From Bubalus kerabau (Eukaryota > Chordata > Mammalia > Artiodactyla > Bovidae): a stretch of DNA of 64,000 nucleotides. Below the pieces are notes generated by a model, which saw only the letters and a program-made list of their open reading frames with translations, had not been told where the DNA came from and did not search any database. Location: assembly GCF_029407905.1 (NCBI RefSeq), contig NC_073627.1, positions 124,137,697 through 124,201,696 of the forward strand, in the 5' to 3' direction. The stretch's first letter is position 1. Each line of letters begins with the position of its first letter. Both the position numbers and the translations under genes were made by a program. Below, in pieces: positions 32,827-45,174 of this stretch.

Positions 32827-34619
32827 TTGCATGAAATGTTCCCTTGGTATCTCTAATTTTCTTGAAGAGATCTCTATTTTCTTTATTCTATTTCTTTGCA
32901 TTGATCACTGAGGAAGGCTTTCTTATCTCACCTTGCTCTTCTTTGGAACTCTGTATTCAAATGGATCTATCTTTCCTTTTCTCCTTTGCTTTTTGCTTCT
33001 CTTCTTTTCACAGCTATTTGTAAGGCCTCCTCATACAGCCATTTTGCTTTTTTGCATTTCTTTTTCTTGGGGATGGTCTTGATTCCTGTCTCCTGCACAA
33101 TGTCACGAACCTCCGTCCATAGTTCATCAGGTACTCTATCTATCAGATCTAGTCCCTTAAATCTATTTCTCACTTCCACTGTATAATCATAAGGGATTTG
33201 ATTTAGATCATACTTGAATGGTCTAGTGGTCTTCCTGACTTTCTTCAATTTAAGTCTGAATTTGGCAATAAAGAGTTTATGATCTGAGCCACAGTCAGCT
33301 CCCAGTCATGTTTTTGCTCATCATATAGAACTTCTCTGTCTTTGGCTGCAAAGAATATAATCAACCTGATTTTGGTGTTGACCATCTGGTGATTTCCATG
33401 TGTAGAGTCTTCTCTTGTGTTGTTGGAAGAGGGTGTTTGCTATGACCAGTACGTTATCTTGGCAGAACTCTATTAGCCTTTGCCCTGCTTCATTCTGTAC
33501 TCCAAGGCCAAATTTGCCTGTTACTCTAGGTGTTCTTGACTTCCTACTTTTGCATTCCAGTCCCCTATAATGAAAAGGATATCTTTTTTGGGTGTTAGTT
33601 CTAGAACATGATGTAAATGGTCTTAGAAAATGAGCATAAATGAAACACTGAGAAGTTAGGCAGCAGGTATTTGGTTAGAAATAGGTAAACTATGCAATTG
33701 TTTTCTTTAAAAAAGAAATTGCCCTCTGCTAATTATTCTTTCACTCTTTAATCAAAAAGAAACCATGTTTCTTCAGGGAGTGGGAAATCTTGACTGACAA
33801 GACGACAAGGGGACTTTCTATGGTGGTGGGGACAATCTGTACCCTGAGAGAGAGTGTGGCCCAAAGGGTGTGTGCCTGTGCCAGGGGTCAGTCTGTACAC
33901 TGTGCATTTCACGTGTAAATTACACATCAAATTTTAAAAATCCATGTGTGTACAGGTATGTACATAGCCATATCTGTATTTGTATGACATATTAATTTTA
34001 TATGATATAAAACCAATTATATATGATATAATAAATCCAGTTAAAAGACAACACTAATTATTTGTAATCCTAATCTCAGTTTAGAATCAATTACTTAGTG
34101 TCAGAGCAGGTAAAGGAGAGTTCTAAGTTTCCAACTACCCAAATACTACAATGGGGAGTAATGAACTTAAGAGGTCTTTGGTCAATTTTCTTTTCCTTCA
34201 GGTAGCCATTAGCTATTCCACAAATAAAATGTTACATTAAGTCAACAAACTATTTCATTTTGAGCATTTTTAATAGCATTCCAAATTTTAAAAAAATATT
34301 TGAGGAATGCTGATTAAATTGTGTTGTTTATCCCAATGTTTGGGGAGGGGGGGGGCGGAAATCAAGGTTCAAGTAAGTTCCCTTCCCACAATGAACTTGT
34401 TTTCTAAAGTACAAGTCAGCTTGTGTCAAACTGAATAAACCCTGTGCCTATTAGGATCTCTGCATTATTACTTTTTATTGTTACAAGAACATATGTTTAA
34501 TAGCAAGAGAGCTTAAAAAAAATTCAAAATCTAGGGTTGCAGTTATTATTCTGCCGATTATCAAATTTACCATCAAAGCTATTTTTAAAAAGTATAACCA
34601 AAAATATCTCAAATATCTA

Positions 34620-37120
34620 AGAAGTTTATCTTTCTTAAATACCAGTAATCTATGTAAGTTGAAGGCAGGTGCTGCAGTGGAAAAGATTTAAAATTCTGTA
34701 TTTCCCATCAGATATGAGAACTAAGTGTTCTATGCCAGTGCAAAACAGGTATCATTAATTCACTTCACAAAAATGGGAAAAAAAATAATAGAACCTCTCT
34801 CTTCCTACTAAAAGAGCATCCACAGTCCCAGGACACAGCTAATCTCACTTAGAAGCCTGGTGTCCTTAGGAAGATATAACTTTTTCCAGGTTTGCTAAAG
34901 AGAAATCTTTAGCCCTGTTAAGCAAGCAGTAAGCTGCTTGATTGTACCTTAAAGGGGATGAGAAATTTTTGGTTCATCTGCATTTTAAAGGGTACTCTTT
35001 CATGATCTTTCACACTTGTAATAGATGTCTAAACCGTTAAATTACTATTTCTTTTCTTAGCCTGAAAGTCGATGCAGACGAAGACCGTGGCCTCTGCCAT
35101 TGTTCTTTACCCTAAGTCGGTCCCTGAACAATACTGACAGCTGCTATCAAACCAGGCTGCATTTACTCTGCGCGCAGCTGCTGCTTGTAGGAACAGACAG
35201 CCTCCCAGAGCCTCCTCCCCTCTGGGGAGAAAGGTTGACACACTGCATGTTCAATGAAGGGGTGCAAAGGTCCACTGAATTGTCAACCCAATTTTATGCT
35301 ACTTCGATTTTCCAGGATGCGCACAATTCCTTTCAAGCAAAAATCAAGCATATGCCAGAGCATGAAACTTATGGTGTAGGATAATTATTGATCACTACAA
35401 ACTTTAAAAGAGCCTGCCGACATAAATTAATATACTGATCCAAACATTACAATTATAAAAGCTGCACATGCCAATATGCTGAAGACTCACAATTGGCGTT
35501 AAGTCTTGTGCTGGGCCCAATTCACTGATTTGGGTTATTGTTGCTAGCTATCAGAGCTAATCTGCCTTTATAATCTCAACAACATGTTTCCTGGACTAAA
35601 GCCACTCATAAAATTAGCGATTCATCTGCCCTTGCAAAACAACCTGTTATTTTTATTTTCTGATTCAACGTGAAATGAGTATTACCTATAAACATCTGGT
35701 TAACACAATTTCCTCCTTTCTAATGGGTACAATTGGGCAGTGGCTTTGAGGACATAAAGAGTACAAAGTTTTACCATGAAGAAATGATATGTAAAAATTT
35801 AGAGCCTATCAGAAAACAAACATGTTCCACAAAGTTGAACTGGGTACTTGAGAACTGCTTTGCATATGTTTTCCTTTAATCAAAACAGGCTTTTCCATCC
35901 TCATTCATTTGGGTTAAAAAATTCTGCGCTCGAGCTACAAGTACAATTTGCTATTAGTCTTTGCTAATCAAACACAGTACATGCAAAAGTACCAGTGAAT
36001 ATTTGATTTGATCTCTGAAATAAAGCAATTCATTACACAAGAAAAGGGTACAGAAGGCAGCAGACAAATGCAGATGTAATTGTGTTTTTTGTTGAATGTG
36101 ATTAGAGAGCCCACTAAGTAACAGTCAAAAACGTGATACGAAGGGGGAGAGATGCAGAGCCCGGATCTGGGGTGAAGGGGAGGAGGGAGAATTGTTTATG
36201 CAGAGCTAAGCTGTCAAGTGTAATAAAGCAGCTTGAATAAAATTTAAGCTGAAAATCCACTGAAGCTCCCCATTTCAGGGAGGAAAAAGCTATTAAAAGG
36301 AAATGAAGGTCACCCTCCCAGTTTATTTCACCTAATTGACTGCCAATAGCTTACCACAGGCAACCCGACTGCAGATCTGCAATTGAGAAACTGATGAAAG
36401 GAGAGTTTTCAAGCTGAGGCTCATTCTTTAATCCTCCTTGGCTCTTATGTTTTTCTCCATCTCCAGTTGGGATGTAATTTTAAACCCTGATGGATTAACT
36501 GGTTCCATTGTCTGTGGCCGTCACTGCACTATGGCACTCTTAATCCGTACAGCAGCATGTCTAATTATCATTACAAAGTGTCTGAGGGAACTATAAAGAC
36601 CAGCAGGGCATCTTCTCACAAGCAATTAACATAAATTGATAAATGAGTGATTTGAATCCGCTCAAGGCACTCACGTATGAATAAAATCAGAAAGGACGGT
36701 CCCTTGTTTCAGCTACTTCTCTCGCCTAGTCTGGAAGGGCAGAAAACATGAGAACCGTCCTGGATCCTGCAGTTGAGGGGAAGGAAGGGGGCGTGGTCAG
36801 GGGGTGGGGAATGAACTCATGCAGGAGATGGACCCCACGGTTCACCGGGCTCATTAATGCAGAGCAAATGACTTGTGATTGACAACCAGTTGCCAGCAAG
36901 GAGCACTAACTGAACTCAACCCAGAAGAGCAGAAACCTCGTGAAAGGCTAGAGGGCACCAGGGCAGACAATTATCACTTCTTCAACGGCAAGAGGGCTTT
37001 CTTTTCGTTGGGGTGCCACTTAAAACTTCATGAAAGAGCCACAAGAAAATCAAAACAGTTATACATAGGTTCTAATACCCTGGGGAAAAAAAGGCAAAAG
37101 AATCAAATGATAACAAAATG
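34620..37120. other. Repeat-poor stretch in intron 6, candidate regulatory block
   Basis: About 2.5 kb without any recognised SINE or LINE lies just downstream of exon 6 in transcription order. It is AT-rich with several TAATTA/CAATTA-type cores (for example near 36335, 36380, 36560 and 36625) and TGTCAA motifs. A G-rich patch lies near 36775-36810. No gene is recognised. Conservation was not tested, so an enhancer role is only a suggestion. Confidence 0.35.
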
Positions 37121-37484
37121 AAATAATTCCAAGGGATGTCTTGACCCCAATTGGGATCTAAAGTTATATGACAGAAGTAAGGAAAGTAGGTATTTAAAAC
37201 CTTTACCTAAAGTTTTAACCTAAGGGAGCAGGATAAACTATATTTATTTTTCCATTGAAAATAAGATTTATTTTGTTCCCATCCTAAAAAAGGTTGCTAT
37301 TACCTCCCTTATGCCAAGTGTTCTTCCCTTACACACCTCAGTGTACCTGAAACCACTTCCCCGTACCTGAAACTGCCTCCCCCTCTCCCACTTATCAAAA
37401 GGTCAAGTTAACTTCATATTATATACAGATTAGATATAGATTAAGCCCACAAATTTAGAAGAAATGAAAGCTGGTTATACACAC

Positions 37485-37514
37485 TGTAGGAGGTAGACCT
37501 GGTAGGCCACGTAC
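37485..37514 (-). other. TLE1: Alternative 3' extension of exon 6 (ten codons)
   Basis: Reading past the main donor, the frame continues VRGLPGLPPT and then meets a second donor, GTGTGTATAA, at 37484. Splicing there to exon 7 would give AIIG-VRGLPGLPPT-QQQLQAQ. TLE3 carries VRGLPNLPLT at exactly this place in its main protein. The open extension, its length of 30 bases and the second donor are seen directly; use in TLE1 is inferred from the paralogue. Confidence 0.65.
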
Positions 37515-37589
37515 CCCGATGATGGCATTCAGCTCTGCCATGGTCACCTGTTTGGCACGTTCAACAGCCTGGGCCACCTGCTGTTGATG
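37515..37589 (-). CDS. TLE1: TLE1 exon 6 (end of Q domain)
   Basis: This 75-base exon encodes 25 codons, HQQQVAQAVERAKQVTMAEL then NAIIG, about residues 100-124. It forms the last part of the glutamine-rich Q domain. The Q domain's amphipathic helices assemble TLE proteins into tetramers and help bind TCF/LEF. MAELNAIIG is the TLE1 form, where TLE3 and TLE4 have MTELNAIIG. The acceptor is cttgttttcaaag before CATCAA and the main donor is GGG followed by GTACGT. Both ends are phase 0. A second donor 30 bases downstream keeps the frame (see the separate entry). Confidence 0.97.
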
Positions 37590-37977
37590 CTTTGAAAACA
37601 AGAAGAAAAAGTATTAGTGAGGCAGCCAAGAACTTCACTGTACCTTCCAACCAAAAGACAAATGCTGCATATGGTACAGACTGAGGTGTAATATGAGTTT
37701 AAATGTGAACTTGCTGGAGCACATATTTCACAGAACACAGACAACCAGGGAAAGGAAAACAGTGGTGCTGCCCATCTTTCTAAACAGCACCAGTTAACTT
37801 CTGATGGGAATTTGGGGTTCAGAATGGTAGAAAGGCAAAAAAAGACATCAAAAATGGTCATGTGAAGCCTTAGAAGTCAATAGTATGGGATGTGGAAGAT
37901 CATCCTGATTCTCAGAAAGGGTTTGCTATGATAAATTTGAGCAGGAGAAATTTACAGCCATTTAAAACACCCCTTTG

Positions 37978-38237
37978 GAGAAGGCAATGGCATCCCACTC
38001 CAGTACTTTTGCCTGGAGAATCCCATGGATGCAGCAGCTTGGTAGGCTGCAGTCCATGGGGTCGTGAAGAGTCAGACACGACTGAGCGACTTCCCTTTCG
38101 CTTTTCATTTTCATGCATTGGAGAAGGAAATGGCAACCCACTCCAGTGTTCTTGCCTGGAGAGTCCCAGGGACGGGGAAGCCTGGTGGGCTGCCATCTCT
38201 GGGGTCATACACTGAAGTGACTTAGCAGCAGTAGCAG
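37978..38237 (+). mobile_element. Bov-A2 SINE
   Basis: There are two BovA units: gagaaggcaatggcatccca to ttttcattttcatgcattgg, then gagaaggaaatggcaaccca to gacttagcagcagtagcag. This is the standard bipartite Bov-A2. It lies antisense to TLE1. Confidence 0.93.
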
Positions 38238-38379
38238 TTTGGATACTCAAATTTTAAACATTAAACCTGCAATCTCTTCTCTGGTCAACAAATCTCAACC
38301 CACCAGTTGGTTCTGGACTCTGGGAATTCCTTTCCTCCTTTAGTCCTTAGATGTTTTACCCGCCACAGGAGAAAGGAAA

Positions 38380-38415
38380 GACACACACACACATACACAC
38401 ACACACACACACACT
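38380..38415 (+). repeat. (CA)n microsatellite
   Basis: A CA dinucleotide run with one interruption (CATA). It is probably length-variable. Confidence 0.95.
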
Positions 38416-39429
38416 CTGAGATCACAGGCTGGAAATAGCCCACACACCTCCCAGGTCCACTCACAAATAAAAACAAAGTTGCACGTCTCTTTGGGAGAAA
38501 GGAGACTATATATAGCAGAGACTCCGAATTAATAAAGTCTAACAAAACAACAGTCTTCAAAAGGCCAACAAATCTAAATGGTAACATCCCGTAAATGCTA
38601 TGCTGGAAAAGGCTGCCATGGTAATAGCAGGGATGGTGCTACCCAGCATGGAGCAGTAGATGCCAATAAGAGCAGACACTCAGCATTCCAGCTCCAAGGC
38701 CCATAAGCTTTTCACTCTGTCTCAAGATATACGCATCTTGTACACACTTAAAGCACAGTTTTACATTTATTAGCTTGTATCCAAAAGTAAACTTTAAGGC
38801 AAAACTAAAATATACTGGTTTTGAGTCAATTTCATAGGTTTACTCACACAAAGAGCTTTCCCCTCTCAAAAGATTAAGGTTAAACTCCTATCTATGACTT
38901 TGTAACAATAAAATGGCTCATATATGGATATAACTCTGTAAGCCAAGGTAACACGAACATGTAACATGAATGCTCTTAACCTTACGAGTATTGGCATCCG
39001 CTCCCTCCACAGACAGCATTATCAATCTGCCTTGAGGTACAAGGACAAATGAAATACCTGCTCCCATGATCAAGTCAACCCTGATGGAACCATTTTTAAA
39101 AAGCAGTAAAAGAAACAGTAAAAGGACACGTTAATCATCAGAAGCGATCAAGCTTATACTACTCCTCGAAGAAAAGAAAAGCTTTATGCTTGATAGTCAT
39201 TTTGCAGTTTTCCATAGAAAAGAATTAATTTAAGGTTGAGCTATCGTCACTGCTTCCACAGTGTGCCCTTAGATCTATGAGATGGAATAGCAGGGGGTTT
39301 ACACACTTCAGCTGTAACAGATGTTCCTCACACTTGTTCCTCGTGATAAAATTAACATCTTAAAACTAGCTAATTTGCAAACAGAGAAGCAACATAATTG
39401 CACTTTAACAGCTGAACAGTTTTACTTAC

Positions 39430-39492
39430 TTCCTGAGACAGAAATGGGATGACTTGTGCACAAATCGTATTCAATCTCTTGGCGATTTCAGT
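39430..39492 (-). CDS. TLE1: TLE1 exon 5 (Q domain)
   Basis: This 63-base exon encodes 21 codons, TEIAKRLNTICAQVIPFLSQ then E, about residues 79-99. It is the middle of the tetramer-forming Q domain. NTICAQVIPFL is the TLE1 form; TLE3 and TLE4 have NTILAQIMPFL. The acceptor is ctttatag before ACTGAA and the donor is GAA followed by GTAAGT. Both ends are phase 0. The preceding exon should end in NIEMHKQ and is not found within the window. Confidence 0.96.
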
Positions 39493-41099
39493 CTATAAAG
39501 ACAAAACCATATAAATGGTTAGCGTATTTCATAATCAGTTCAGAAGACAAAACTTCATACCCAACAGTGGAGTCCTCTACTGCCTCACTCTTAAGGGCAT
39601 AAAAGTGCTTTCCCAGGCTATGTTAGCAATATTTATCTTGAGATAAACAGTAGATATTAATCCCACTTGCAAAGAAAGACATAATCGCACGTTTTATTGG
39701 TCACTTAAATAAGAGATAATGGGTAGTTTAATTGAGTCAGAAAATCTATGCAGTTTGAGGCTATATAATCATTTAACCTGGTGATTCCAAACCCTTCTGT
39801 ACACTTATTCAATTATGGCATACCAGAGCACTTTTATGAAGCAAGTTCATTCAAACCAAAGTCAGAACCCTGGAGAGCAGAAGCACTGCCAAAGCAGACT
39901 AGCTCTCAAGTTGAGGTCCAGAGTGGGAGTGGAAGACCTCCTTCCACTTGTTTCAACTCCTGCACAACTGAAATTGAACTTTAATGTTAGTAAGCCTTCA
40001 CCAAGTTTCAAAATTTCAAACAAGCCTAGAAAACACCGCTGAAACAGACTCAAATCCAGACAGTCAAGACAAGGGGTTCTAGATATCTGTCAAGTTTTAC
40101 CACAACTCAGCATCAAATGCCAGGAGCCCACGGTTCCACTGAGTTTAAGAAAATGTGTCCTGAGTGTTTGTGGCACAGGCTATTCTAGAGCAAGGAGGAA
40201 TAATCCCTGCTCAGCTCCAAGGGCACAGGAGTCCCTCTGGAAGAGGGACAAGTTGGCAAAGGAGGGAATACAGTGTGCTCTGCTCCCAGACTAGGAACGC
40301 TCCCCCTGCCCACCCCCTCTCCAACACCCTGCAGCAATGCAAAGGAGCCCTGCTTTCCTCTAACTCTGAAGAACAGTTCTGTTTTGGGGGGTGGAGGGGG
40401 AAAGACATCTGAAGAGTCCCAGGTTGACCTTATGTATATATTTCGTCATTTCTGTGTCAATGTTTACTGATGCCACCTCTATTACTGAACTAGGCAATGA
40501 AAAGGACTATGGGGAGAAAAAAAATAAGAAGAGCACAGCCCATGCCCTTGAGAAAGACAGAATGGAATAAGTGAGATAAAGTAGAAACCTCAGGAACTGT
40601 ATAATCAAGTACATAAAAAAGAGCTGCCTTTTGTCCTCTGAGATGATTCCAGTTAACTGAGCAACAAGCCTTTCCTTTTATGGGATTGGATTTATGCCAA
40701 TCCAACTCAATTCTCCCTGACCACCACTGAGACAGGGTTACAGACCGTGCATTGGAAGAAATGTACTGGAAAGGGAAATCACTGGTATAGAGAACAATCC
40801 CATGACCTTGCTTGAACAAGTGGAGCTAACAGATACATATATGCAAAAAGGGCACAGCTGTACCAGGTGCAATCACAAAACTGGGTCAGCCCCACGTAGC
40901 TCGTTTGATCACAGCCACCCACTCAAGTGAACACAAGGTCATGGCTCTCCTGGAAAGTATGGGCCAGCTACCCTTGCCTTTGCAACAAGGTTCTACCCTG
41001 TATGTTTGGGTAGACATAAAGAGGCAGAGATGCCCTTTGTGGGGTCTGAGGTCCTTGCTCCCCACTTTCCACCTGCCATACATTCCAACAGCATTCTGT

Positions 41100-42140
41100 T
41101 CTTACCCGGCCTCCAAAATTCTCTTCATGTTTTCCTATGTTAAAAATGACATCTGCTCACTCTGAGTACATATCCACAGATGTATACTGCACAGAAATAC
41201 ACAAGAACTAAGTCTGCCACCCAGAGACAACCACAATAATTCTGTGGTGATCCTGGGAAGCAACCCCCCAGGCTCTCATTATCTGTGTGTGCACAAGCCC
41301 AGAGTGGAGAGAGACACCTTGATATCAACGGATCCCATGAGGTATGCTGCTCTTCTGCAATTTGTTCCTTCCACTCAAACCTGTCATGGACACCCTTCCA
41401 TTCCATAAAAACAGATATAAGTAAGAACATCATCAATATATCCCACTACACAAGCAGTCAGGTGTCTGAACACTCCCAACATCGGGGGATATTTATTTTT
41501 CACCTAATATTCCACAATTACACGCTCTACATCAAATAACCCTTTCCCTAGATCTCTAAAAGGAATCTCTAGAAGTGAAATTGCTAGGTCAAAGTGTCTG
41601 CATATTTTAAACTGTAATGCATGCTGATAAACTGCCCAGCAGAGAAGCTTACCAGTTTATATTATCCCTCTATGATGGTGCTTGCTCCCCCACCCAGTGT
41701 CAATACTGCGTTTCACTGACCTTTTTAAAATCTTTATCCATCTAATAGATTAAAAAATGATCTCATTTTTATTTGCATTACTCCGATTCTTCCTGAAGTT
41801 AAACATCTTTTCATATATTGATTGGCCCACTTTATTTTTCCTTTGGTATTTATTCAACCTTGTCTTTTTGTAGTAGTTCCTCCTATAAGATAAATACTAA
41901 CTTTTCCATGGTCTTTCCACCTTGTCACCTGTCTTTCAACCTTGCTTAGTATGGGTTTTTTGCTATACATAACTACGTTTTTACATGGTCGGACTAAAGA
42001 ATAGCCTTCCTATGTTCCTGGCCTTTGGGTGAGGATTAGAACACTCCCAAATTAAAGAAGCCATTCTTAATTTTCCTCTAGTGCTGCTACGGCTGTACTT
42101 TCTACATTTAATTACTTGACCTACATGGAATTTATTTTAG
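41100..42140 (-). mobile_element. Old L1M 3' fragment
   Basis: Read on the plus strand it shows the reverse of an old L1 3' region, with ctagaagtgaaattgctagg, tcaaagtgtctgcatatttt, gatctcatttttatttgcat and acatcttttcatatattgat. It is strongly diverged and non-coding. Confidence 0.7.
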
Positions 42141-42273
42141 TTTAAGAAGGAAAGATGATCTCCTCTTTAATTAATAATTATATATGTTATTACACAGAGT
42201 GGCTTCAAGGTAGAAGTGAACTTCACTGTCAGGGGACAGTTAAGACCTGGTCTAAATGAAACGAACTCATAAA

Positions 42274-42301
42274 CCTTTAATATTAATCCTTTAATATTAA
42301 G
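42274..42301. repeat. Tandem 14-mer
   Basis: The unit cctttaatattaat is followed at once by cctttaatattaag, with one mismatch. It is a small local duplication. Confidence 0.85.
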
Positions 42302-42990
42302 AGGAAAATAAAAGAAGTACGGATTAAGAGCACAGACCACATAAATTGGGTTAGAGCAGCTAAGACTGCAACAGGAGGACGAGTGTTAAAGATCAAAGCT
42401 CAAACTGATGCAGAAACATCAAAAGCCATACCATTTGTCCTGGGAATTCTAAATAAACGGTTTGGAAAAGAAACAGAAACAAGAACAACAGAGAAAGATC
42501 TTGTCCCAGCTGTCTCCTTCCTCTGCCAGGTCTCTAATCCCTAATCTTAAAACCATCCTCTGACAAGTGAGCTTGACCTTGAGCCAGGAAACTAGCTTCC
42601 AACCTCACCTCTGGTTTACCTTGCAATTCTCTGAGCCAGCTGTAGAGTCCCTGCTCCTGGCAGCGTGAGGATGCATCTGATCTCCCTGACAGTGCTCTGG
42701 GAGGTCTAACACATCACCACCACTGCCGCCCTTCAAACAGTCTGGATGACAACTGACAGCGATCCTCCAGCATCATCTCTTGCTTCAACATAAGGATATT
42801 CTGACAAGAACTTAGCACAAATTAACGAGTAGTAGTGTTCTCTACCTGTGCTTCTATTCCTGACCACAGAGTTTACAAGCAGGTTAGACTGGATAGTTGA
42901 CCCTGCTTAAGCAGGTGTTGAGAAAGTCCCATAACCTTTTCAGACTGCCTTCTTTCTACCTCTTCCAAAGACCAGACAACTTCAATGGAA

Positions 42991-43021
42991 GGAAAAAACA
43001 AAAAACAAAAAACAAAAAACT
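42991..43021 (+). repeat. (CAAAAAA)n low-complexity run
   Basis: A short heptamer repeat of C followed by six A. I see no associated element. Confidence 0.85.
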
Positions 43022-43321
43022 GCAGGCTAACTGTGTTTTCCACCTAGAAATCATTTTCCTGACCCAAACTGAAGATGTATTTGGTACCTGCTAACAGACA
43101 TATTGTTTATAAGTAAACTTACCCTGTGTCTGTATTTCTGACACCATGTAAGGCAACAACACTAAGTCAGCATTCAAGAGCCAGACCCAAACCAGATTTG
43201 CATGGAAACATTGCGCCCAAAAACTTACCAGCTTGGTCAAGGCCCCAGCATCAGGCCTTGCCTCAGGGACGGCAAGCACCCACCGAGGCAGCAGGAGTGC
43301 GTCTGTTCAGAACCAGCTTTT

Positions 43322-43511
43322 TTTAAAGTGCATTATGTGTTATTTTATTTTTGGCTACACTGAGTCTTCATTGCTGTGCTCATGCTTTGGTAGCTGCAAC
43401 TCATGGCTTAGTTGCCCTGCAGCACGTGGGATCTTCCCAGAGCAGGGATCGGACCTCTGTCTCCTGCACTGGCAAGCAGATTCCTAACCACTGGACCACC
43501 AGGGAAGTCCC
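43322..43511 (-). mobile_element. CHR-type SINE
   Basis: It ends on the plus strand with taaccactggaccaccaggg and aagtcccc, the reverse of the CHR head. A perfect 14-base duplication, cagaaccagctttt, flanks it at 43308-43321 and 43512-43525. Confidence 0.92.
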
Positions 43512-44219
43512 CAGAACCAGCTTTTATTCTCATCAGTGCCAACTCCTTTCTCACTGATTTGCTTATGGTGATGAGTCAGCCCTCATAATCCAAGAACTTG
43601 GGTTTGCATATCAGCAAAGTAGTACTAAGTGTCCTGAGTTAAGTCACTTCAATGGCTAAGCGCCAGGTCTCTTATCACCAATCTACTTCAGTGATTTATC
43701 AGAATCACATAAGCTAATATGTAAACTACAGCTGCACTATTACAAAGTGCTGTGCTCTCATCCCAATCTTTTAAGAACGACCTCAAACCCAAAGAGAAGC
43801 TGCCTTTCCCCTGTAACACCAATAAACAAACTCTAGGCCCTTCAAGACCCACCAGAGCAATTTAACTTTATTTAGTAAATAAACTAAGATTAAATGTTGA
43901 AAATCACATATGACATGAAGCTTCTGGACAATTTCCTACAGCTTCCAGCATCAAGGCTGGCATCATGCATCTTAACCCAACAGGGAAGCAGGAGAAGACT
44001 CCTGATTCAGCTCCTCGCTGAACCCTCCCCATCAAAACTGACCACAGGATACCCTTTCCACATTTGGAACTTTCAAAGGAATGCCTTACAGAACCAAAAC
44101 AGAATCCCCATACATCCTAAACTCAATGACCAACATGGAACTACATAAACCATTCCTAACCAGTGTTAGGAAAAGGCTCTGTTTACAATAAGAAATCACA
44201 TCTCAGTACAAGAGTCAGG

Positions 44220-44437
44220 TTGCTGTTGTTGCTTAGTCGCTCTGTCATGTCTGACTCTTTGCAACCCCCATGGACTGTAGCCTGCCAGGCTCCTCTCTAT
44301 CCATGGGATTTTCCAGGAAAGTATACTGGAATGGATTGTCATTTCCTTCTCCAGCAGATCTCCCTGACCTAGGCATCGAACCTGCATCTCCTGCATTGCA
44401 GGTGAACTCTTTACCGTTGAGCCATCTGGGAAGCCCG
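44220..44437 (-). mobile_element. Bov-tA SINE
   Basis: It starts on the plus strand with ttgctgttgttgcttagtcg and ends gagccatctgggaagcccgc, a complete Bov-tA in reverse. Near-matching caagagtcag and caagattcag lie beside its ends. Confidence 0.92.
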
Positions 44438-45174
44438 CAAGATTCAGATACATGTATATTTTAACAGAGTTAAACAGGTCAAATATCTCAAAGGCCAGCA
44501 ATGAACCGAACTCTTAAACCGAAGATATGATCTTCTGAGCATCTGAACTTACGTTTTTGGACTTCACGATTCCTAAAAGCTCAGCTCTCCACCTTTTCAT
44601 ATTCCTTCCACCTCATCTAATTACCAGACTGAAGAGCCAGCCCGCTTTCCAACGGCTGCCCACTGATCTCCACTACACACCGAGTAATATATAATGAGGG
44701 TTGTTGGAGGCTCAAAGCAGGGCGAGGGCTGCTTAACAGTAAATTGCCCATGGGTCTCAAAGCAATCCAATGGCACCCTGCCCAAAGTCAGCTTAGGGAG
44801 GGGAAACTCCACCACCATTAAATTGCAAATTGATGGATCATAAAAAATGCCGCTTATGCTGAGGGCTGGCAAACTGATCTTTTGGTTTCCTCGAACCAAG
44901 CGGGAGGCCAAGAGAAAAACACAGTGGAGAGCTGGTCATAAGTATCTGGCAAAAGATAAACGGGCAAGAACATGAAAACAAAGCACACAAAAGGAAATAA
45001 ATAATCTCTAAATCCCTTCTGACTAGAAGGTTCAGAGTCTGTGAAATGACAGCCTTCAATCCAGAAAAAATGTTCAGCCTCAGCGGCAACCAAATAAAAT
45101 GCAAATGCAGTTCTAAGTAAGGTGGGTCATTCTGCACCAGTTATGTTAGCTTATTTTTTAAAAAATTAATGAAA

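Larger units (their letters stand above)
30814..33605 (-). mobile_element. BovB (RTE) LINE, 5'-truncated and degraded
   Basis: This is a long BovB copy in the minus orientation, of about 2.45 kb without its nested inserts. It covers the end of the endonuclease domain (SDH-type motif near 33280), the reverse transcriptase and the C-terminal part. Recognisable pieces include IPVELFQIPTDDAVKMLHSI near 32.5 kb, the catalytic YADDT box near 31.6 kb, and RLVKAMVFPVVMYGCESWTV near 31.2 kb. The frame is broken by several frameshifts and stops and by two SINE insertions, and the 5' end of the element is missing. It cannot make an active protein. BovB is known to have entered ruminants by horizontal transfer. 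Its 3' end at 30814 shows the usual ttcagttcagttcagtc. Confidence 0.94.
22258..37514 (-). other. TLE1: TLE1 intron 6
   Basis: This 15.3-kb intron has a donor GTACGT after exon 6 and the CAG-repeat acceptor of exon 7. It holds a CA repeat near 22388, a MER5A at 26.1 kb, an L1 fragment split by a BovB piece at 27.9-28.7 kb, a CHR SINE, and a long BovB LINE at 30.8-33.6 kb with two nested SINE pieces. Between 22.4 and 26 kb and between 28.9 and 30.8 kb I recognise only weak MIR remnants. From about 34.6 to 37.1 kb it is strikingly free of repeats. Confidence 0.85.
37590..39429 (-). other. TLE1: TLE1 intron 5
   Basis: This 1,840-base intron has a GTAAGT donor after exon 5 and a good pyrimidine tract before exon 6. 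It holds one Bov-A2 SINE and a CA microsatellite. The rest is unremarkable. Confidence 0.85.

Noticed and set aside
30814..33605. BovB as an active retrotransposon gene
   Set aside because: The element lacks its 5' end, has frameshifts and stops, and is cut by two SINE insertions.
37891..38250. Open frames of 107 and 112 codons
   Set aside because: They translate a Bov-A2 SINE on either strand.
43083..43140. GTAAGT donor-like site that could end TLE1 exon 4
   Set aside because: The upstream translation (LVLLPYMVSEIQTQG) does not resemble the expected NIEMHKQ ending.
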